64,000 bases of DNA, taken from Danxiaibacter sp048498555. Its GTDB lineage: Bacteria; Bacteroidota; Bacteroidia; Chitinophagales; Chitinophagaceae. The stretch's first letter is position 1. Every line of letters begins with the position of its first letter. The position numbers and the translations under genes are program-made. The notes beneath the pieces are model-generated. The model was not told the DNA's origin and did no database searches. It saw only the letters and a program-made list of their open reading frames with translations. This document shows, one piece after another, positions 8,073 through 17,903 of the stretch. Where the stretch lies: the NCBI GenBank assembly GCA_048498555.1, contig JBEHXT010000026.1, forward strand, positions 1 through 64,000, in the 5' to 3' direction.

Positions 8073-9692
8073 ATGACAACCTTATTAACATCATTATCGA
8101 TTGAATTGCTGGCACGGGCATTCTCCAAAATGCTTCTTCACTCTTTATGGCAGGGGCTTTTGCTTTGCATCGCCACATCGTTGGTCATACTTTTTACAAG
8201 AAAAAAACAACCGGCAGTCAGGTATAATATCGTCAGCTTTTTATTTTTTATCTTTTTAATCACTTGCTTCTATACCTTCTTCCAATCCCTCGCTTATGAG
8301 CGCTATTTAGTTTCTCACACAGAATCAGACCCCTTCACCAACAATGCCGCGAGCATTTTTAACCAGCTAGGCGTAACTCATTTGATGGATAAGTTGCTGT
8401 TTTTCTGCACTGTTAACGCCAATACAATTGTACTTGCATGGTTTATTGTTTTTCTGTTAAAGTGCATACAGATCAGCATTGGCTTTACTTTCATACATCG
8501 GGTACAAAAGCACCATCTTTCAACACCGGAACCTAAATGGCAGGCAACATTAACCAGCCTGTCAAAAAAAATACACTTACAAAGAACAGTTGTTTTAATG
8601 GAGTCGGCCATCACTAAAGTGCCCGTTGTGATAGGCCATTTAAAACCTGTGATCTATATGCCGATCGGCCTGCTCAATCATTTGCCACAAGACCAGGTTG
8701 AAGCAGTACTGTTGCACGAACTGGCACATATCCGCCGCAATGATTACCTGGTAAATATTTTTCAACAGCTGATGCAAACCATCTTCTTTTTCAATCCGGG
8801 TTTTCTGTGGGTTTCGTCTGTTCTTAAACGGGAAAGAGAACATTGCTGTGATGATATTGCGCTGGCGCAAACAAATTCAAGGAAACAGTTTGTTGAGGCA
8901 CTGGTTAATTTCACCAAACATTCGTTATACGGATCTTCTTATACGACTGCATTTCCCGGAACAAAAAAACAACTTGTACAGCGTGTGATGCGCATTACTT
9001 ACAACAGGAATAATTCTTTAAGCCTTCATGAAAAAATATTCTTTGCAATAAGCATTTGCGCGTGTTTTGTTTTAGCGGGCATAGCAGGCAAAAGCAAAAC
9101 GGACGCTCCCCAAAACATCAAAGGGTTTATATCGCCAGTAGTGGCTACGGCAACACCAATAGAAAAGACTAAAAACATCATTGTCAGCGACGCTGAAATT
9201 TTGAAACAACATCCTGGAGAAAAAGAAAAACGTTCCGAAGCAGCTGAGTATCTTCAAAAAAACAAAACAAAGAACCTCGGAGATGATAGCAAAACTGAAG
9301 AGCCAAACGAACCAGATGACCCTCAAATATATGAATATGAAAAACAGCTGGTGCTTACACAAAATGGCCATACACTGATTTTATCAGATGCAGCCCAGGC
9401 TGATAAAGATCGCGTTCAAGCCGAGAAAGACAGACAACAAGCAGAGGTTGACAGAGCGATGGCTGACGTGGATAGACAAAAAGCCGCGCGCGATCTTGAG
9501 CAATCAATAAAAGACCGCGAAAAAGCAGAAAAAGACAGGCAGCAAGCAGACCTTGACAGAGCGAGAGCAGATGAAGACAGGGCTAAGGCTGACCTTGACA
9601 GGCGACAGGCTTTCGAAGCTTCTCAAAATAACAACAAAAATAAAACACTACCGCGACAACATAAAACACCGGCAACTTCAGTAGAACTATAA
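8073..9692 (+). CDS. BlaR1-like M56 membrane metallopeptidase with a DRxxAxx heptad tail
   Basis: This gene encodes 539 residues. Membrane segments lie at about 25-43, 50-72, 112-135 and 308-328. The M56 zinc protease site is HELAH (residues 215-219), with the third ligand in EREHCCDDIA near residue 256. In BlaR1 this site faces the cytoplasm and the tail after the last membrane segment is outside. Here the tail (330-539) lacks a penicillin-binding or TonB domain. Instead, from about residue 440 to 520 it holds ten 7-residue units of the form DRxQAxx, predicted to form one long charged helix or coiled coil. The next gene encodes the same repeat. The substrate is probably the BlaI repressor; the signal is unknown. 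Confidence 0.9.
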   Translation: MTTLLTSLSIELLARAFSKMLLHSLWQGLLLCIATSLVILFTRKKQPAVRYNIVSFLFFIFLITCFYTFFQSLAYERYLVSHTESDPFTNNAASIFNQLGVTHLMDKLLFFCTVNANTIVLAWFIVFLLKCIQISIGFTFIHRVQKHHLSTPEPKWQATLTSLSKKIHLQRTVVLMESAITKVPVVIGHLKPVIYMPIGLLNHLPQDQVEAVLLHELAHIRRNDYLVNIFQQLMQTIFFFNPGFLWVSSVLKREREHCCDDIALAQTNSRKQFVEALVNFTKHSLYGSSYTTAFPGTKKQLVQRVMRITYNRNNSLSLHEKIFFAISICACFVLAGIAGKSKTDAPQNIKGFISPVVATATPIEKTKNIIVSDAEILKQHPGEKEKRSEAAEYLQKNKTKNLGDDSKTEEPNEPDDPQIYEYEKQLVLTQNGHTLILSDAAQADKDRVQAEKDRQQAEVDRAMADVDRQKAARDLEQSIKDREKAEKDRQQADLDRARADEDRAKADLDRRQAFEASQNNNKNKTLPRQHKTPATSVEL

Positions 9693-9912
9693 AGATGCGC
9701 ACTTTATGTACTACTCTATTTGATGCCGGATGATCGTTTGGCAAATACTAAAATCATGACTGATTAAAAGGATTGCAATAACCCGGACGCAATCACCATG
9801 TCGCATGCATTATTTATTACCGGCGATGTTGATAATCATTTACAATAAACGTATAAAAATTTACTGCAAGCTGAACAGGTAGTTCTTGCTCAATATTAAA
9901 ATCAAAAAGGAA

Positions 9913-10752
9913 ATGAAAACAAATGTTATGGCTGCCAGCTTAGCAGCCCTTGCGATAGCCTTGCTATCACTGAACGCCCAGGCACAAACAAAAACAAATA
10001 CTTCAAAGGGAACAAAAACCACGCAATTAAACAGCAACGATAAAAGTTTTCTTACGATCGAATCTGATCCAAACGACGATGCAGTTGAACATATCACAAC
10101 TAACAGGAATGGCTCATTGTATAAAATTGAATTGAAAAATGAAAAGATAACAGACCTTACAATTGATGGCAAAAAGATCCCGGAACAAGAATACTCCAAG
10201 TATGAGCCAATGGTAAAGAAAATTCTTGACCAGGTAAAGCGCGACAGAGAACAAGCGGATAAAGACAGAGCCCGGGCCGAAGTTGACAGACAGCAGGCAG
10301 ACAAAGACAGGCACCAGGCCGACCTGGACAGGGCGCAGGCTGACAAAGACCGCGAGCGCGCCGAAAAAGACCGCGAACAGGCGGAGCTCGATATGCAAAA
10401 AGCAGCGCGGGATCGCGAACAAGCGCAACAGGACAGGATGCGCGCTGATGAAGACAGGAAACAAGCAGATCACGACCGGGCGCAGGCCGAAATAGATCGC
10501 AAACACGCCGAGGAAGATAGAAAATTACTTGAAGCACTTACAAATGATCTGATCAGTGAAAAAGTAATCTCCAGCAAAAATGATCTGCGCTCTCTGCAGT
10601 TCTCATCTGAGAGTTTGATTGTAAACGGCAAACAACAAACTGCAGAATTGTTTCAAAAATTAAAAGCAAAGTATCTGAAAAAGCCCGGTGTAAAAATCAA
10701 CTTTTCAAGAGATGGAAATTCGCGGCAATTCAGCATCAGTGATCAAAAATAG
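9913..10752 (+). CDS. Periplasmic charged-helix protein with 14 DRxxAxx heptads
   Basis: This gene encodes 279 residues. The ATG at 9913 is preceded by AAAGGA and opens a signal peptide (MKTNVMAASLAALAIALLSL, cleaved after AQAQ); an upstream TTG in frame is less likely. The mature protein has a head of about 80 residues (SFLTIESDPNDDAVEHI), then about 100 residues of heptads (106-205) such as DREQADK and DRARAEV, then a C-terminal domain of about 70 residues. The heptads match those in the tail of the M56 protease encoded 220 bp upstream, so the two could bind each other in the periplasm. No known family is recognised beyond the repeat. It could be a sensor or anti-sensor of the BlaI/M56 system. 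Confidence 0.75.
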   Translation: MKTNVMAASLAALAIALLSLNAQAQTKTNTSKGTKTTQLNSNDKSFLTIESDPNDDAVEHITTNRNGSLYKIELKNEKITDLTIDGKKIPEQEYSKYEPMVKKILDQVKRDREQADKDRARAEVDRQQADKDRHQADLDRAQADKDRERAEKDREQAELDMQKAARDREQAQQDRMRADEDRKQADHDRAQAEIDRKHAEEDRKLLEALTNDLISEKVISSKNDLRSLQFSSESLIVNGKQQTAELFQKLKAKYLKKPGVKINFSRDGNSRQFSISDQK

Positions 10753-10979
10753 ATGAGGCACTTACATATTATTAAATTGAGAAGGCAGTCTCCACTATAA
10801 GCTATTAGCTGAACGGCAACTAAACAATAATGCGGCAGGATTTTGCTTGCGATGGTTTCGCGAATGTATAAATCCTGCAGCCTTTTAGTGCTGTACCAAC
10901 CTGTCTTTTATTAGAAAAAGCTCAATCGGATTTTTTTTCTAAATTTCTCCAAAATTTGCAGATAGCTTCGCATTAGCAC

Positions 10980-11654
10980 ATGAAAGTATTGATTATAGAA
11001 GACGAGATAAGCCTGCTAAAAAGCATGCTGGATTATTTTCGCAAAGAAGAATTTCTATGCGAAGGCGTCGATAATTATTACGACGGGCTCACAAGGCTGG
11101 AAGATTTTGATTACGACTGCATTATATTGGATATTAACTTGCCAGGAGGCAGCGGCCTTGAACTATTGCGCAATCTGAAAAAAGAAAAAAAAGAAGACGG
11201 CGTGATCATTATTTCCGCGCGCGACTCGCTCGATGATAAAATTAACGGATTGACGCTTGGTGCAGATGACTACCTTACCAAACCTTTTCATCTTCCCGAA
11301 CTGAATGCACGCATCAAAGCTTTGCTTCGGAGAAAATATAGTAATGGCGTGAGTGAACTGCAATTTGGTAACATTCGTTTGCAAATTCATTCCCGCACTG
11401 CTTTCGCTAACAATGAACTATTATCCCTCACAAGAATAGAGTTTGATCTGTTGGTCTTCCTAATCACAAACAAGAACAAGGTACTCAGCAAAAGAGCCAT
11501 TTGCGAACACCTCCTCGGTCATGAATCAGATGATCTTTCATCGTTTGACTTTATCTATTCTCATATCAAAAACCTTAAGCGTAAATTGAAGGACAAAGGC
11601 GTGGGCGACATGATACAAACAGTTTACGGATTAGGCTATAAAATAATTGAATGA
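10980..11654 (+). CDS. OmpR-family response regulator
   Basis: This gene encodes 224 residues. The receiver domain spans 1-120, with acidic residues E7, D8 and E9, phospho-acceptor D51 (CIILDINLPGGSG), a conserved Ser in VIIISARD and the Lys in LTKPFHLPE. The winged-helix DNA-binding domain spans about 127-224 and ends with the typical IQTVYGLGYKI. The stop overlaps the start of the histidine kinase gene by 4 bp, so the two are co-translated. The pair lies directly before an efflux gene set and probably regulates it. Confidence 0.95.
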   Translation: MKVLIIEDEISLLKSMLDYFRKEEFLCEGVDNYYDGLTRLEDFDYDCIILDINLPGGSGLELLRNLKKEKKEDGVIIISARDSLDDKINGLTLGADDYLTKPFHLPELNARIKALLRRKYSNGVSELQFGNIRLQIHSRTAFANNELLSLTRIEFDLLVFLITNKNKVLSKRAICEHLLGHESDDLSSFDFIYSHIKNLKRKLKDKGVGDMIQTVYGLGYKIIE

Positions 11655-12928
11655 GCAGTACACTTCAACAAAAAAACACGGGTTTCCTGTTTAACAGGTT
11701 AGCACTTGTACTGCTGGGCAGTTGCGTGTTATTTTATTTCCTCATGCGCATGCAGGCGCGGCATATGCAGGAAAAACAGCTTTTGCTTACGCAGGCGCAC
11801 ATAGAAGACGCCTTTCGCAATAATCCAACAATGCCGATGAATGTGCCCGGAGAATATACCATTACCGAACAGGCAAATTTACCAGCAGGCATATTAAACA
11901 AAGTAAGAGATACATCCTTTCTGGACGCCGCCACACAACAGCATCTACCTTTTGCCATTCTCACCGACCAATTTTTCGCAAATGGAAAAAAATACCAACT
12001 GACCACCTATGTATCTTCAACAGAAATAGGGCACCTGATTATAAAAGTATTTTTGATAGAAGCATGTATTCTTGGCTTGCTGTTTATTGTGATCATTTAT
12101 ATCAACAGGAAAACTTCCGGCAGGCTGTGGCAACCATTCCGCAAGACAATGAACCAGCTTGCCGTATATGATATAACACAAAACAAACCGCTGACGCTTG
12201 ATAAGGAGACAGGCATCGCGGAATTCAACGAACTAAACAAGGCGCTTATAACATTAGTAGAACGGAACAGCAACGCATACACAAACCAAAAGCAATTTGT
12301 AGAGAATGCCAGCCATGAGATACAAACCCCGCTCGCTGTCATTCGTTCTAAACTCGAGCTCTTAATCAATCAACAGAATATAACAGAAGAAACAGCATCA
12401 CTGCTTTGCGATATTACTGAGGCAAATGACCGGCTGAGCCAGATGAACAAAAGCCTTCTATTGCTCGCTAAAATTGAAAACAATCAGTTCCCGGTAAAGC
12501 AACGGGTTGACCTGAGGCAAATGATAGATAACTCGATCAACAATTATCACCTTCAATACCCGGAAGACTTTCCAAAGATTCACATATCAGCGCCAGAACA
12601 AACATTTATTACAGCCAACCCGTCATTGATGGAAATACTTATTGGCAACCTTATAAAAAATGCAATCGTTCATAACATAACCAACGGAAGTGTGGAGATC
12701 GACCTCAGTCCTGACAGTTTATCTATCTGCAATACGGGCGCTCCAATCTTCAAAGATCCTCAATTACTATTCGGCCGTTTTAGCAAAGGAAATGACACAG
12801 CAAAATCTACCGGTCTTGGATTAGCACTCGTAAAACAGATCTGCCAGATAAATGGCTTCAAACCAAATTATATATATGAAGATGGGTGGCATAGTCTGAG
12901 GGTGGAGTTTGGAAGTGAGGTGGTATAA
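11651..12928 (+). CDS. Sensor histidine kinase, partner of the preceding regulator
   Basis: This gene encodes 425 residues. There are two membrane segments (about 15-33 and 128-148) with a periplasmic sensor loop of about 95 residues. The HisKA domain has ENASHEIQTPLAVIRSKLELL, with the phospho-accepting His at residue 222. The ATPase domain has the N box LIGNLIKNAIVHN and the G box STGLGLALVKQI. It is shorter than many kinases because it has no PAS or HAMP domain that I can see. It overlaps the regulator gene and is followed at once by a 7-bp-period array. Confidence 0.95.
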   Translation: MSSTLQQKNTGFLFNRLALVLLGSCVLFYFLMRMQARHMQEKQLLLTQAHIEDAFRNNPTMPMNVPGEYTITEQANLPAGILNKVRDTSFLDAATQQHLPFAILTDQFFANGKKYQLTTYVSSTEIGHLIIKVFLIEACILGLLFIVIIYINRKTSGRLWQPFRKTMNQLAVYDITQNKPLTLDKETGIAEFNELNKALITLVERNSNAYTNQKQFVENASHEIQTPLAVIRSKLELLINQQNITEETASLLCDITEANDRLSQMNKSLLLLAKIENNQFPVKQRVDLRQMIDNSINNYHLQYPEDFPKIHISAPEQTFITANPSLMEILIGNLIKNAIVHNITNGSVEIDLSPDSLSICNTGAPIFKDPQLLFGRFSKGNDTAKSTGLGLALVKQICQINGFKPNYIYEDGWHSLRVEFGSEVV

Positions 12929-12991
12929 GGTGTCAGGTATCTGGTTGCAGGTATCAGGTTTAAAGTTTAAGGCTTTAGGTTTAGGATATCC
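12929..12991 (+). repeat. Array with 7-bp period, GGTATCA type
   Basis: Nine consecutive heptamers with consensus GGTNTNA start at the first base after the histidine kinase stop codon. Examples are GGTGTCA, GGTATCA and GGTTTAA. The phase is exact although the units vary. Similar AGGTATC units occur at 19021-19097 and 40520-40554. Confidence 0.75.
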
Positions 12992-13020
12992 TTGGTTTAG
13001 CGAACGGAATGAATACGCGT

Positions 13021-13076
13021 TACAAGCTAAAATTTGAGTACTTCGTAATTCGTAAATCGTACTTTGTATTCGCATC
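13021..13076 (+). repeat. Array with 7-bp period, TTCGTAA type
   Basis: Eight units of exactly 7 bp (for example TTCGTAA twice, then ATCGTAC) lie between the kinase gene and the TolC gene. The motif differs from that of the array 30 bp upstream, but the period is the same. Confidence 0.65.
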
Positions 13077-13149
13077 TCTTACTTAAACCGCTAATCCCAA
13101 ATGTCTCCAAAATCCTCCACTAGGTTTGTAGGATAACAGACTATACCAA

Positions 13150-14529
13150 ATGTTAATTGCGGCAAGATCATGGAAGTTTTTCCTAATAGCATATGTATTT
13201 TCTTTTTCCGCGGCCTTCGGCCAACAGGTCAATCTTTCGCTTAAAGACGCACTTAAACGTGTGGAAGCCAATCTCCCTCAATTGGAAGCATACAGGCAAC
13301 AGGCGCTTGCAAGTAAAGAGAATATCGCGCTTGCAAAAAACAGCATGGTTCCTGAAATGAATGCAGGTTACCAGTTAAACAGTGCCACATTCAACAATAT
13401 AACAGGCATGAGTTATCCGGGTTTCCTGCTTCCTATCAGCGGGCCGCCATCTCCAACGAACGAAATGAATTTTGTGCCCGGCTCAGCATTGGGCACAATC
13501 GTTAAATGGAACCCGTTTACCTTCGGCCAGCGTAATGCCGCAGTTGAAAAAGCCACAGCCGCTTTCAAGGAGGCCAATGCATTATACAACGAACAACTGT
13601 TCCGTTATCAATACAGCACATTGAATGTATACCTGGACGCTGTTTATGCAACGCAGGTAATGAATACTATCAAGGCGGGAATTGATCGTAACAAAGCAGG
13701 CCTCGGCCAATCTCTCGTTCTTGCATCTGCGGGCCTGAAACAAGGCATCGACACGGTGCAGTTTCAGGCAGCAATAACACAAGGAGAAATAGATCTTCTC
13801 GAAACAGAAAAAGTATACATCGATAAGATGACGAGCCTTCGAAACCTGACAGGCATACCTGAAGACACCGGTAAAATAACATTAACCGACACTGCTTTTT
13901 CAGCACAATTACAATTATCAACAGACACTGCAAATCATTTAACCCACCCTTTGTACCAAACCATTTCAACAAGGCAGGCAACAACAGCTGCGGAACTAAA
14001 ACAGTTACAAAAATTATTTGCTCCTCAACTTGATATATGGGGGAATGTGTATACAAGGGCATCGGGAGTTGATGCAACCGGTAATATCAATAAAGCGGAT
14101 GGCTTTCAATTCTCACGTACCAATGCAGGCATCGGCCTTCAGTTGAATTTCCCTGTATTACAATTCAGCAAAATAAACATCCAGAAAAGACAATACAATC
14201 TTTTACTGAAGGCCGGAGAAGCAAGTTTACAACAAGCGGATAGAGACATCTCTACTCAAACGCAGGCCGCAATTCAACAATATGAAAAAGATGTACAAAT
14301 AACAGATAAAACACCTGCCTTGCTAAAAGCATCAAGGGACGTTTACCAGGGTTTAAGCATCAGCTATGAGCATGGATTGATAGACTACACGAGGCTTGAA
14401 CAGGCGCAATACGACCTTGTTAAAGCCGAACTGAATAACGCTAATGCGCATCTGCAACTCTGGCGATCATTATTGAGGGTAGCCATAGCCAAAGGCAACC
14501 TGGATATTTTTCTTTCACAACTGAAATAA
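13150..14529 (+). CDS. TolC-family outer membrane efflux protein
   Basis: This gene encodes 459 residues: a signal peptide (residues 1-25, ending FGQ), then two OEP repeats of long amphipathic helices and short strands. Typical TolC segments are LSLKDALKRVEANLPQLEAYRQQALASKE and, in the second half, LLKASRDVYQGLSISYEHGLIDYTRLEQAQYDLVKA. There is no lipobox Cys, so it is not of the NodT lipoprotein type. The gene ends 4 bp before the RND permease gene and forms the outer channel of that pump. Start chosen by the signal peptide. Confidence 0.93.
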   Translation: MLIAARSWKFFLIAYVFSFSAAFGQQVNLSLKDALKRVEANLPQLEAYRQQALASKENIALAKNSMVPEMNAGYQLNSATFNNITGMSYPGFLLPISGPPSPTNEMNFVPGSALGTIVKWNPFTFGQRNAAVEKATAAFKEANALYNEQLFRYQYSTLNVYLDAVYATQVMNTIKAGIDRNKAGLGQSLVLASAGLKQGIDTVQFQAAITQGEIDLLETEKVYIDKMTSLRNLTGIPEDTGKITLTDTAFSAQLQLSTDTANHLTHPLYQTISTRQATTAAELKQLQKLFAPQLDIWGNVYTRASGVDATGNINKADGFQFSRTNAGIGLQLNFPVLQFSKINIQKRQYNLLLKAGEASLQQADRDISTQTQAAIQQYEKDVQITDKTPALLKASRDVYQGLSISYEHGLIDYTRLEQAQYDLVKAELNNANAHLQLWRSLLRVAIAKGNLDIFLSQLK

Positions 14530-14533
14530 TGAT

Positions 14534-17500
14534 ATGAAGTTGATTAAGGCTGCATTAAGAAATCCTATTGGCGTGATGGTATCCGTACTGGGCATTTTGT
14601 TCTTTTCATGGCTGGCCATCAGGAATACCAAAATTGACATCTTTCCTAAACTTGGCCTTCCTACGGTATATGTTGCACAGCCTTATGGCGGCCTTTCTCC
14701 AGAACAAATGGAAGGGTTTATTACGTCTTACTATGAGTATCATTTCCTATACATTACCGGTGTAAAATATGTAGACTCAAAATCGGTGCAGGGCGCAGCG
14801 ATCATTAAAATTGAATTTAATGAAGGCACTGATATGAGCCAGGCAATGGCAGAAGTTGTGGGATATGTTAACCGCTCAAGGGCCTTTATGCCGCAAGGCA
14901 CCGTTCCTCCGTTTATTACTCGGTTTGATGCAGGCAGCGTGGCCGTAGGGCAGCTTGTATTTAGCAGCGACAACAGGCCGCTGGGCGAAATATCAGACCT
15001 CGCATTATTCAGGGTGCGGCCCATGTTTGCGACACTGCCGGGCGTTTCTGCGCCACCACCATTTGGTGGCAATCAGAAAACCGTGCTCGTTACACTTGAT
15101 CCCGATAAAATAAGAAGCTATCATCTTACACCAGACGAAATAGTGCAGGCACTTGTTAAAACAAACAGCATAAGCCCGGCTGGCAACGTACGCATTGGCG
15201 ACAGCACTTACATAACACCGCAGAATAGCGTGGTAGAAACATTGCAGGATCTGCAAAACACGCCGCTGCTGCCAGGTTCAGGGCCATCCGTATATGTAAA
15301 AGATATCGCCACCGTAAGTATAGGCGCTGATGTTACAAGCGGCTACGCACTTATCAATGGCAAGCGTTCCGTTTATATACCCGTTACAAAAAGAGCAGAT
15401 GCATCTACATGGGATGTAGTAAAAAATGTGAAGGCGGCCCTGCCAGACATGCAGGCGGCCATACCCCCAGATATTAAAGTGTCGTACGAGTTTGATCAGT
15501 CAGGTTACGTTATCAATGCTATTAAGAATTTACTATTTGAAGGTGGCCTCGGCGCATTTCTTACGGGGCTTGTTGTACTGTTATTCCTTGGCGACAGACG
15601 AAGCGCGCTCATCGTAGTTTTAACCATTCCTCTTGCACTGCTTAGTTCAGCAGTACTCCTCTACCTTGCAGGCCAAACTATCAATATCATGACATTGGGA
15701 GGGCTGGCGCTTTCCGTTGGCATTCTGGTAGATGAAGCAACTGTTACTGTTGAAAATATTCACCGGCATATGGAAGTTGGTAAATCCAGGGCACGCGCTA
15801 TTGCAGATGCAGCTATGGAAATTGCTTTTCCCAAATTACTTATCCTTCTTAGCATACTTGCCGTATTTGTGCCATCGCTCTTTATGAGTGGCGTTCCGCA
15901 AGCCATGTTTGTACCACTTTCACTCGCCGTTGGGTTTGCTATGATCGCTTCTTATCTTCTTTCACAAAGTTTTGTTCCTGTTTTATCCAATTGGTGGATC
16001 AAAGACCAGTTAAGTGCGAATGAAAAAAAACATTCAAACAATTTCTTCATTCGTCTTCGCAGTACCTATGTTGAACGTGGTAAACGCCTGAAAGCAAAAC
16101 CGGCCTTGTTAAGCTGTATTTTTCTGTTTGTATCTGTTGCGCTTGTTATTATACTTTTCAAATCTACAGGCAATGAATTATTTCCACGCGTAGATACAGG
16201 ACAAAGCCAGGTAAGATTGAGATTGCCAACGGGCACAAGACTGGAACGAACCGAAGATGCCACACGTACTTTGTTACAGATGATTGATTCGATCGCCGGA
16301 AAGGATAATGTACAGATCACATCGGCCTTCGTGGGCACACAGCCACCAAGCTTTCCTGTGAATTATATTCACTTGTGGACAAGCGGTCCGCATGAATCTG
16401 TCACTAAAATCAGGTTAAGGCCGGGCAGTGTTAACCTCGATCAGTTTAAAACACGGATAAGGCAAGCGGTTCAAAAAAATATTCCTTCAGCAACAATATC
16501 ATTTGAGCCCGGTGATCTTTCTGAACAAGTATTGAACCTCGGCACCAACAACCCTGTAGAAATTGCTATTGTAAATAAAAACCTGGAAGAAGGCAAACAA
16601 ACAGCAACCAATCTTTTGCAGCAGCTAAAACAACTATCTTATCTAAAAGATATACAAATAGCTACGCCTTTAAATTATCCCGCTATAAAACTGGATGTTG
16701 ACAGAATAAAGGCGGGCCAGCTAAACGTTACTGCAGACCAGGTTGCAAAGTCCACATCTATCGCAACATCTTCAAGCCGTTTTTCAGCCCCCTCCTATTG
16801 GCTGGATAAAGCATCGGGCACAGCATACATTGTCCAGGCGCAATATCCCGAGTATCGCATGAACAACACCAGTCAAATTGAAATGATTCCGGTAGCTGCG
16901 GCCAATGGAGCCTTACATCAATTGTCTGAATTAGCCACATGGAAAAAAACAACTATACCCGGAGAGCTTGACAGGCTTAACCAGCAACGATACATCACGA
17001 TCACTGCCAATATTGAGGGCAAGGATGCCGGAAGCATTTATAACGCTATCAATACCATCATTGCTAAAACTCCTTTACCCAAGGGAGCAAAGATCCTATT
17101 TCGCGGCCAGCCTGAATTGTTGAAAGATACAATGGACAATCTCCGCTTAGGCCTGTTGGTTGCCATAGTTGTTATATTCCTGTTGATGGCAGTATTTTTC
17201 CGTTCATTCACTATCGCAGCAATAACACTATCAATCATACCGGCTGTTGCTGCGGGATCGTTGCTTTTGTTATTGATAACCGGTCAAACACTCAACATAC
17301 AATCTTACATGGGAACCATAATGGCCGTTGGTGTGTCGATCGCTAACTGCGTACTATTTATTACGTCCGCTGAAGCAACGCGACGTGCGGGCGACACACA
17401 GGGAGCTTATATGACTGCTGCGGAAAACCGTTTCAGGCCGATTATCATGACAACTGTTGCAATGATAGCCGGCATGGCTCCTATGGCAATAGGACTTGGA

Positions 17501-17692
17501 GCAGGCAGCGGACAAACGGCGCCGTTAGGCATTGCCGTTATTGGCGGCTTGCTATTTTCTACATTAAGTGTATTGTTCTTTCTTCCACATATTTATCAAT
17601 ATGCGAAAGGCAACAAAAAATACATTTCACCATCACTTGATCCTGACGATATAAACAGCAGCAACCATGCAAGCGCAACAACAGTACAGTAA
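14534..17692 (+). CDS. RND efflux permease (inner membrane pump)
   Basis: This gene encodes 1052 residues, normal length for RND pumps. Twelve membrane segments are arranged as TM1 (about 12-30), TM2-6 (335-480), TM7 (about 520) and TM8-12 (865-1015), with two large periplasmic loops. The TM4 motif reads GILVDEATVTVENI, so the usual Asp-Asp proton relay is Asp-Glu (about residues 400-401). The pump uses proton influx to drive export through the TolC protein encoded upstream and the adaptor encoded downstream. The substrate is unknown. It is only moderately similar by eye to the second RND pump in the window at 32558-35707. Confidence 0.95.
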   Translation: MKLIKAALRNPIGVMVSVLGILFFSWLAIRNTKIDIFPKLGLPTVYVAQPYGGLSPEQMEGFITSYYEYHFLYITGVKYVDSKSVQGAAIIKIEFNEGTDMSQAMAEVVGYVNRSRAFMPQGTVPPFITRFDAGSVAVGQLVFSSDNRPLGEISDLALFRVRPMFATLPGVSAPPPFGGNQKTVLVTLDPDKIRSYHLTPDEIVQALVKTNSISPAGNVRIGDSTYITPQNSVVETLQDLQNTPLLPGSGPSVYVKDIATVSIGADVTSGYALINGKRSVYIPVTKRADASTWDVVKNVKAALPDMQAAIPPDIKVSYEFDQSGYVINAIKNLLFEGGLGAFLTGLVVLLFLGDRRSALIVVLTIPLALLSSAVLLYLAGQTINIMTLGGLALSVGILVDEATVTVENIHRHMEVGKSRARAIADAAMEIAFPKLLILLSILAVFVPSLFMSGVPQAMFVPLSLAVGFAMIASYLLSQSFVPVLSNWWIKDQLSANEKKHSNNFFIRLRSTYVERGKRLKAKPALLSCIFLFVSVALVIILFKSTGNELFPRVDTGQSQVRLRLPTGTRLERTEDATRTLLQMIDSIAGKDNVQITSAFVGTQPPSFPVNYIHLWTSGPHESVTKIRLRPGSVNLDQFKTRIRQAVQKNIPSATISFEPGDLSEQVLNLGTNNPVEIAIVNKNLEEGKQTATNLLQQLKQLSYLKDIQIATPLNYPAIKLDVDRIKAGQLNVTADQVAKSTSIATSSSRFSAPSYWLDKASGTAYIVQAQYPEYRMNNTSQIEMIPVAAANGALHQLSELATWKKTTIPGELDRLNQQRYITITANIEGKDAGSIYNAINTIIAKTPLPKGAKILFRGQPELLKDTMDNLRLGLLVAIVVIFLLMAVFFRSFTIAAITLSIIPAVAAGSLLLLLITGQTLNIQSYMGTIMAVGVSIANCVLFITSAEATRRAGDTQGAYMTAAENRFRPIIMTTVAMIAGMAPMAIGLGAGSGQTAPLGIAVIGGLLFSTLSVLFFLPHIYQYAKGNKKYISPSLDPDDINSSNHASATTVQ

Positions 17693-17722
17693 AAACAATA
17701 ATGAACCGGGCACCAATGCTAC

Positions 17723-17868
17723 TATTGAGCTTTTGTTGTGTCACTCACTTGTACGTTCTGTTCTTCATTCGGCAAGGCAATACTGCAAGCCTATCGTCAG
17801 ACACAACGGCTATGCATCGCAGCTGTAAGGCGTGAAGCACAAGAGTGCGACGCAACCGAAGCTGAATA
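17723..17868. repeat. Large imperfect hairpin element between pump and adaptor genes
   Basis: TATTGAGCTTTTGTTGTGTC at 17723-17742 matches the reverse complement of 17849-17868 at 16 of 20 positions. Pairing can continue inward through CACTTGTAC and GCACAAGAGTG. The interior holds further short complementary words. The element interrupts an otherwise tight operon and has no credible gene. It resembles a mobile palindromic intergenic element, or a structure that attenuates expression of the adaptor gene. Confidence 0.55.
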
Positions 17869-17903
17869 ATGTTAGGCAGCATGGATCATAAAAAAACAAA
17901 CTG

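Noticed and set aside
10114..10537. Long minus-strand open frames opposite the heptad-repeat gene
   Set aside because: They are antisense reflections of the 21-bp repeats; the plus-strand frame has a signal peptide and context.
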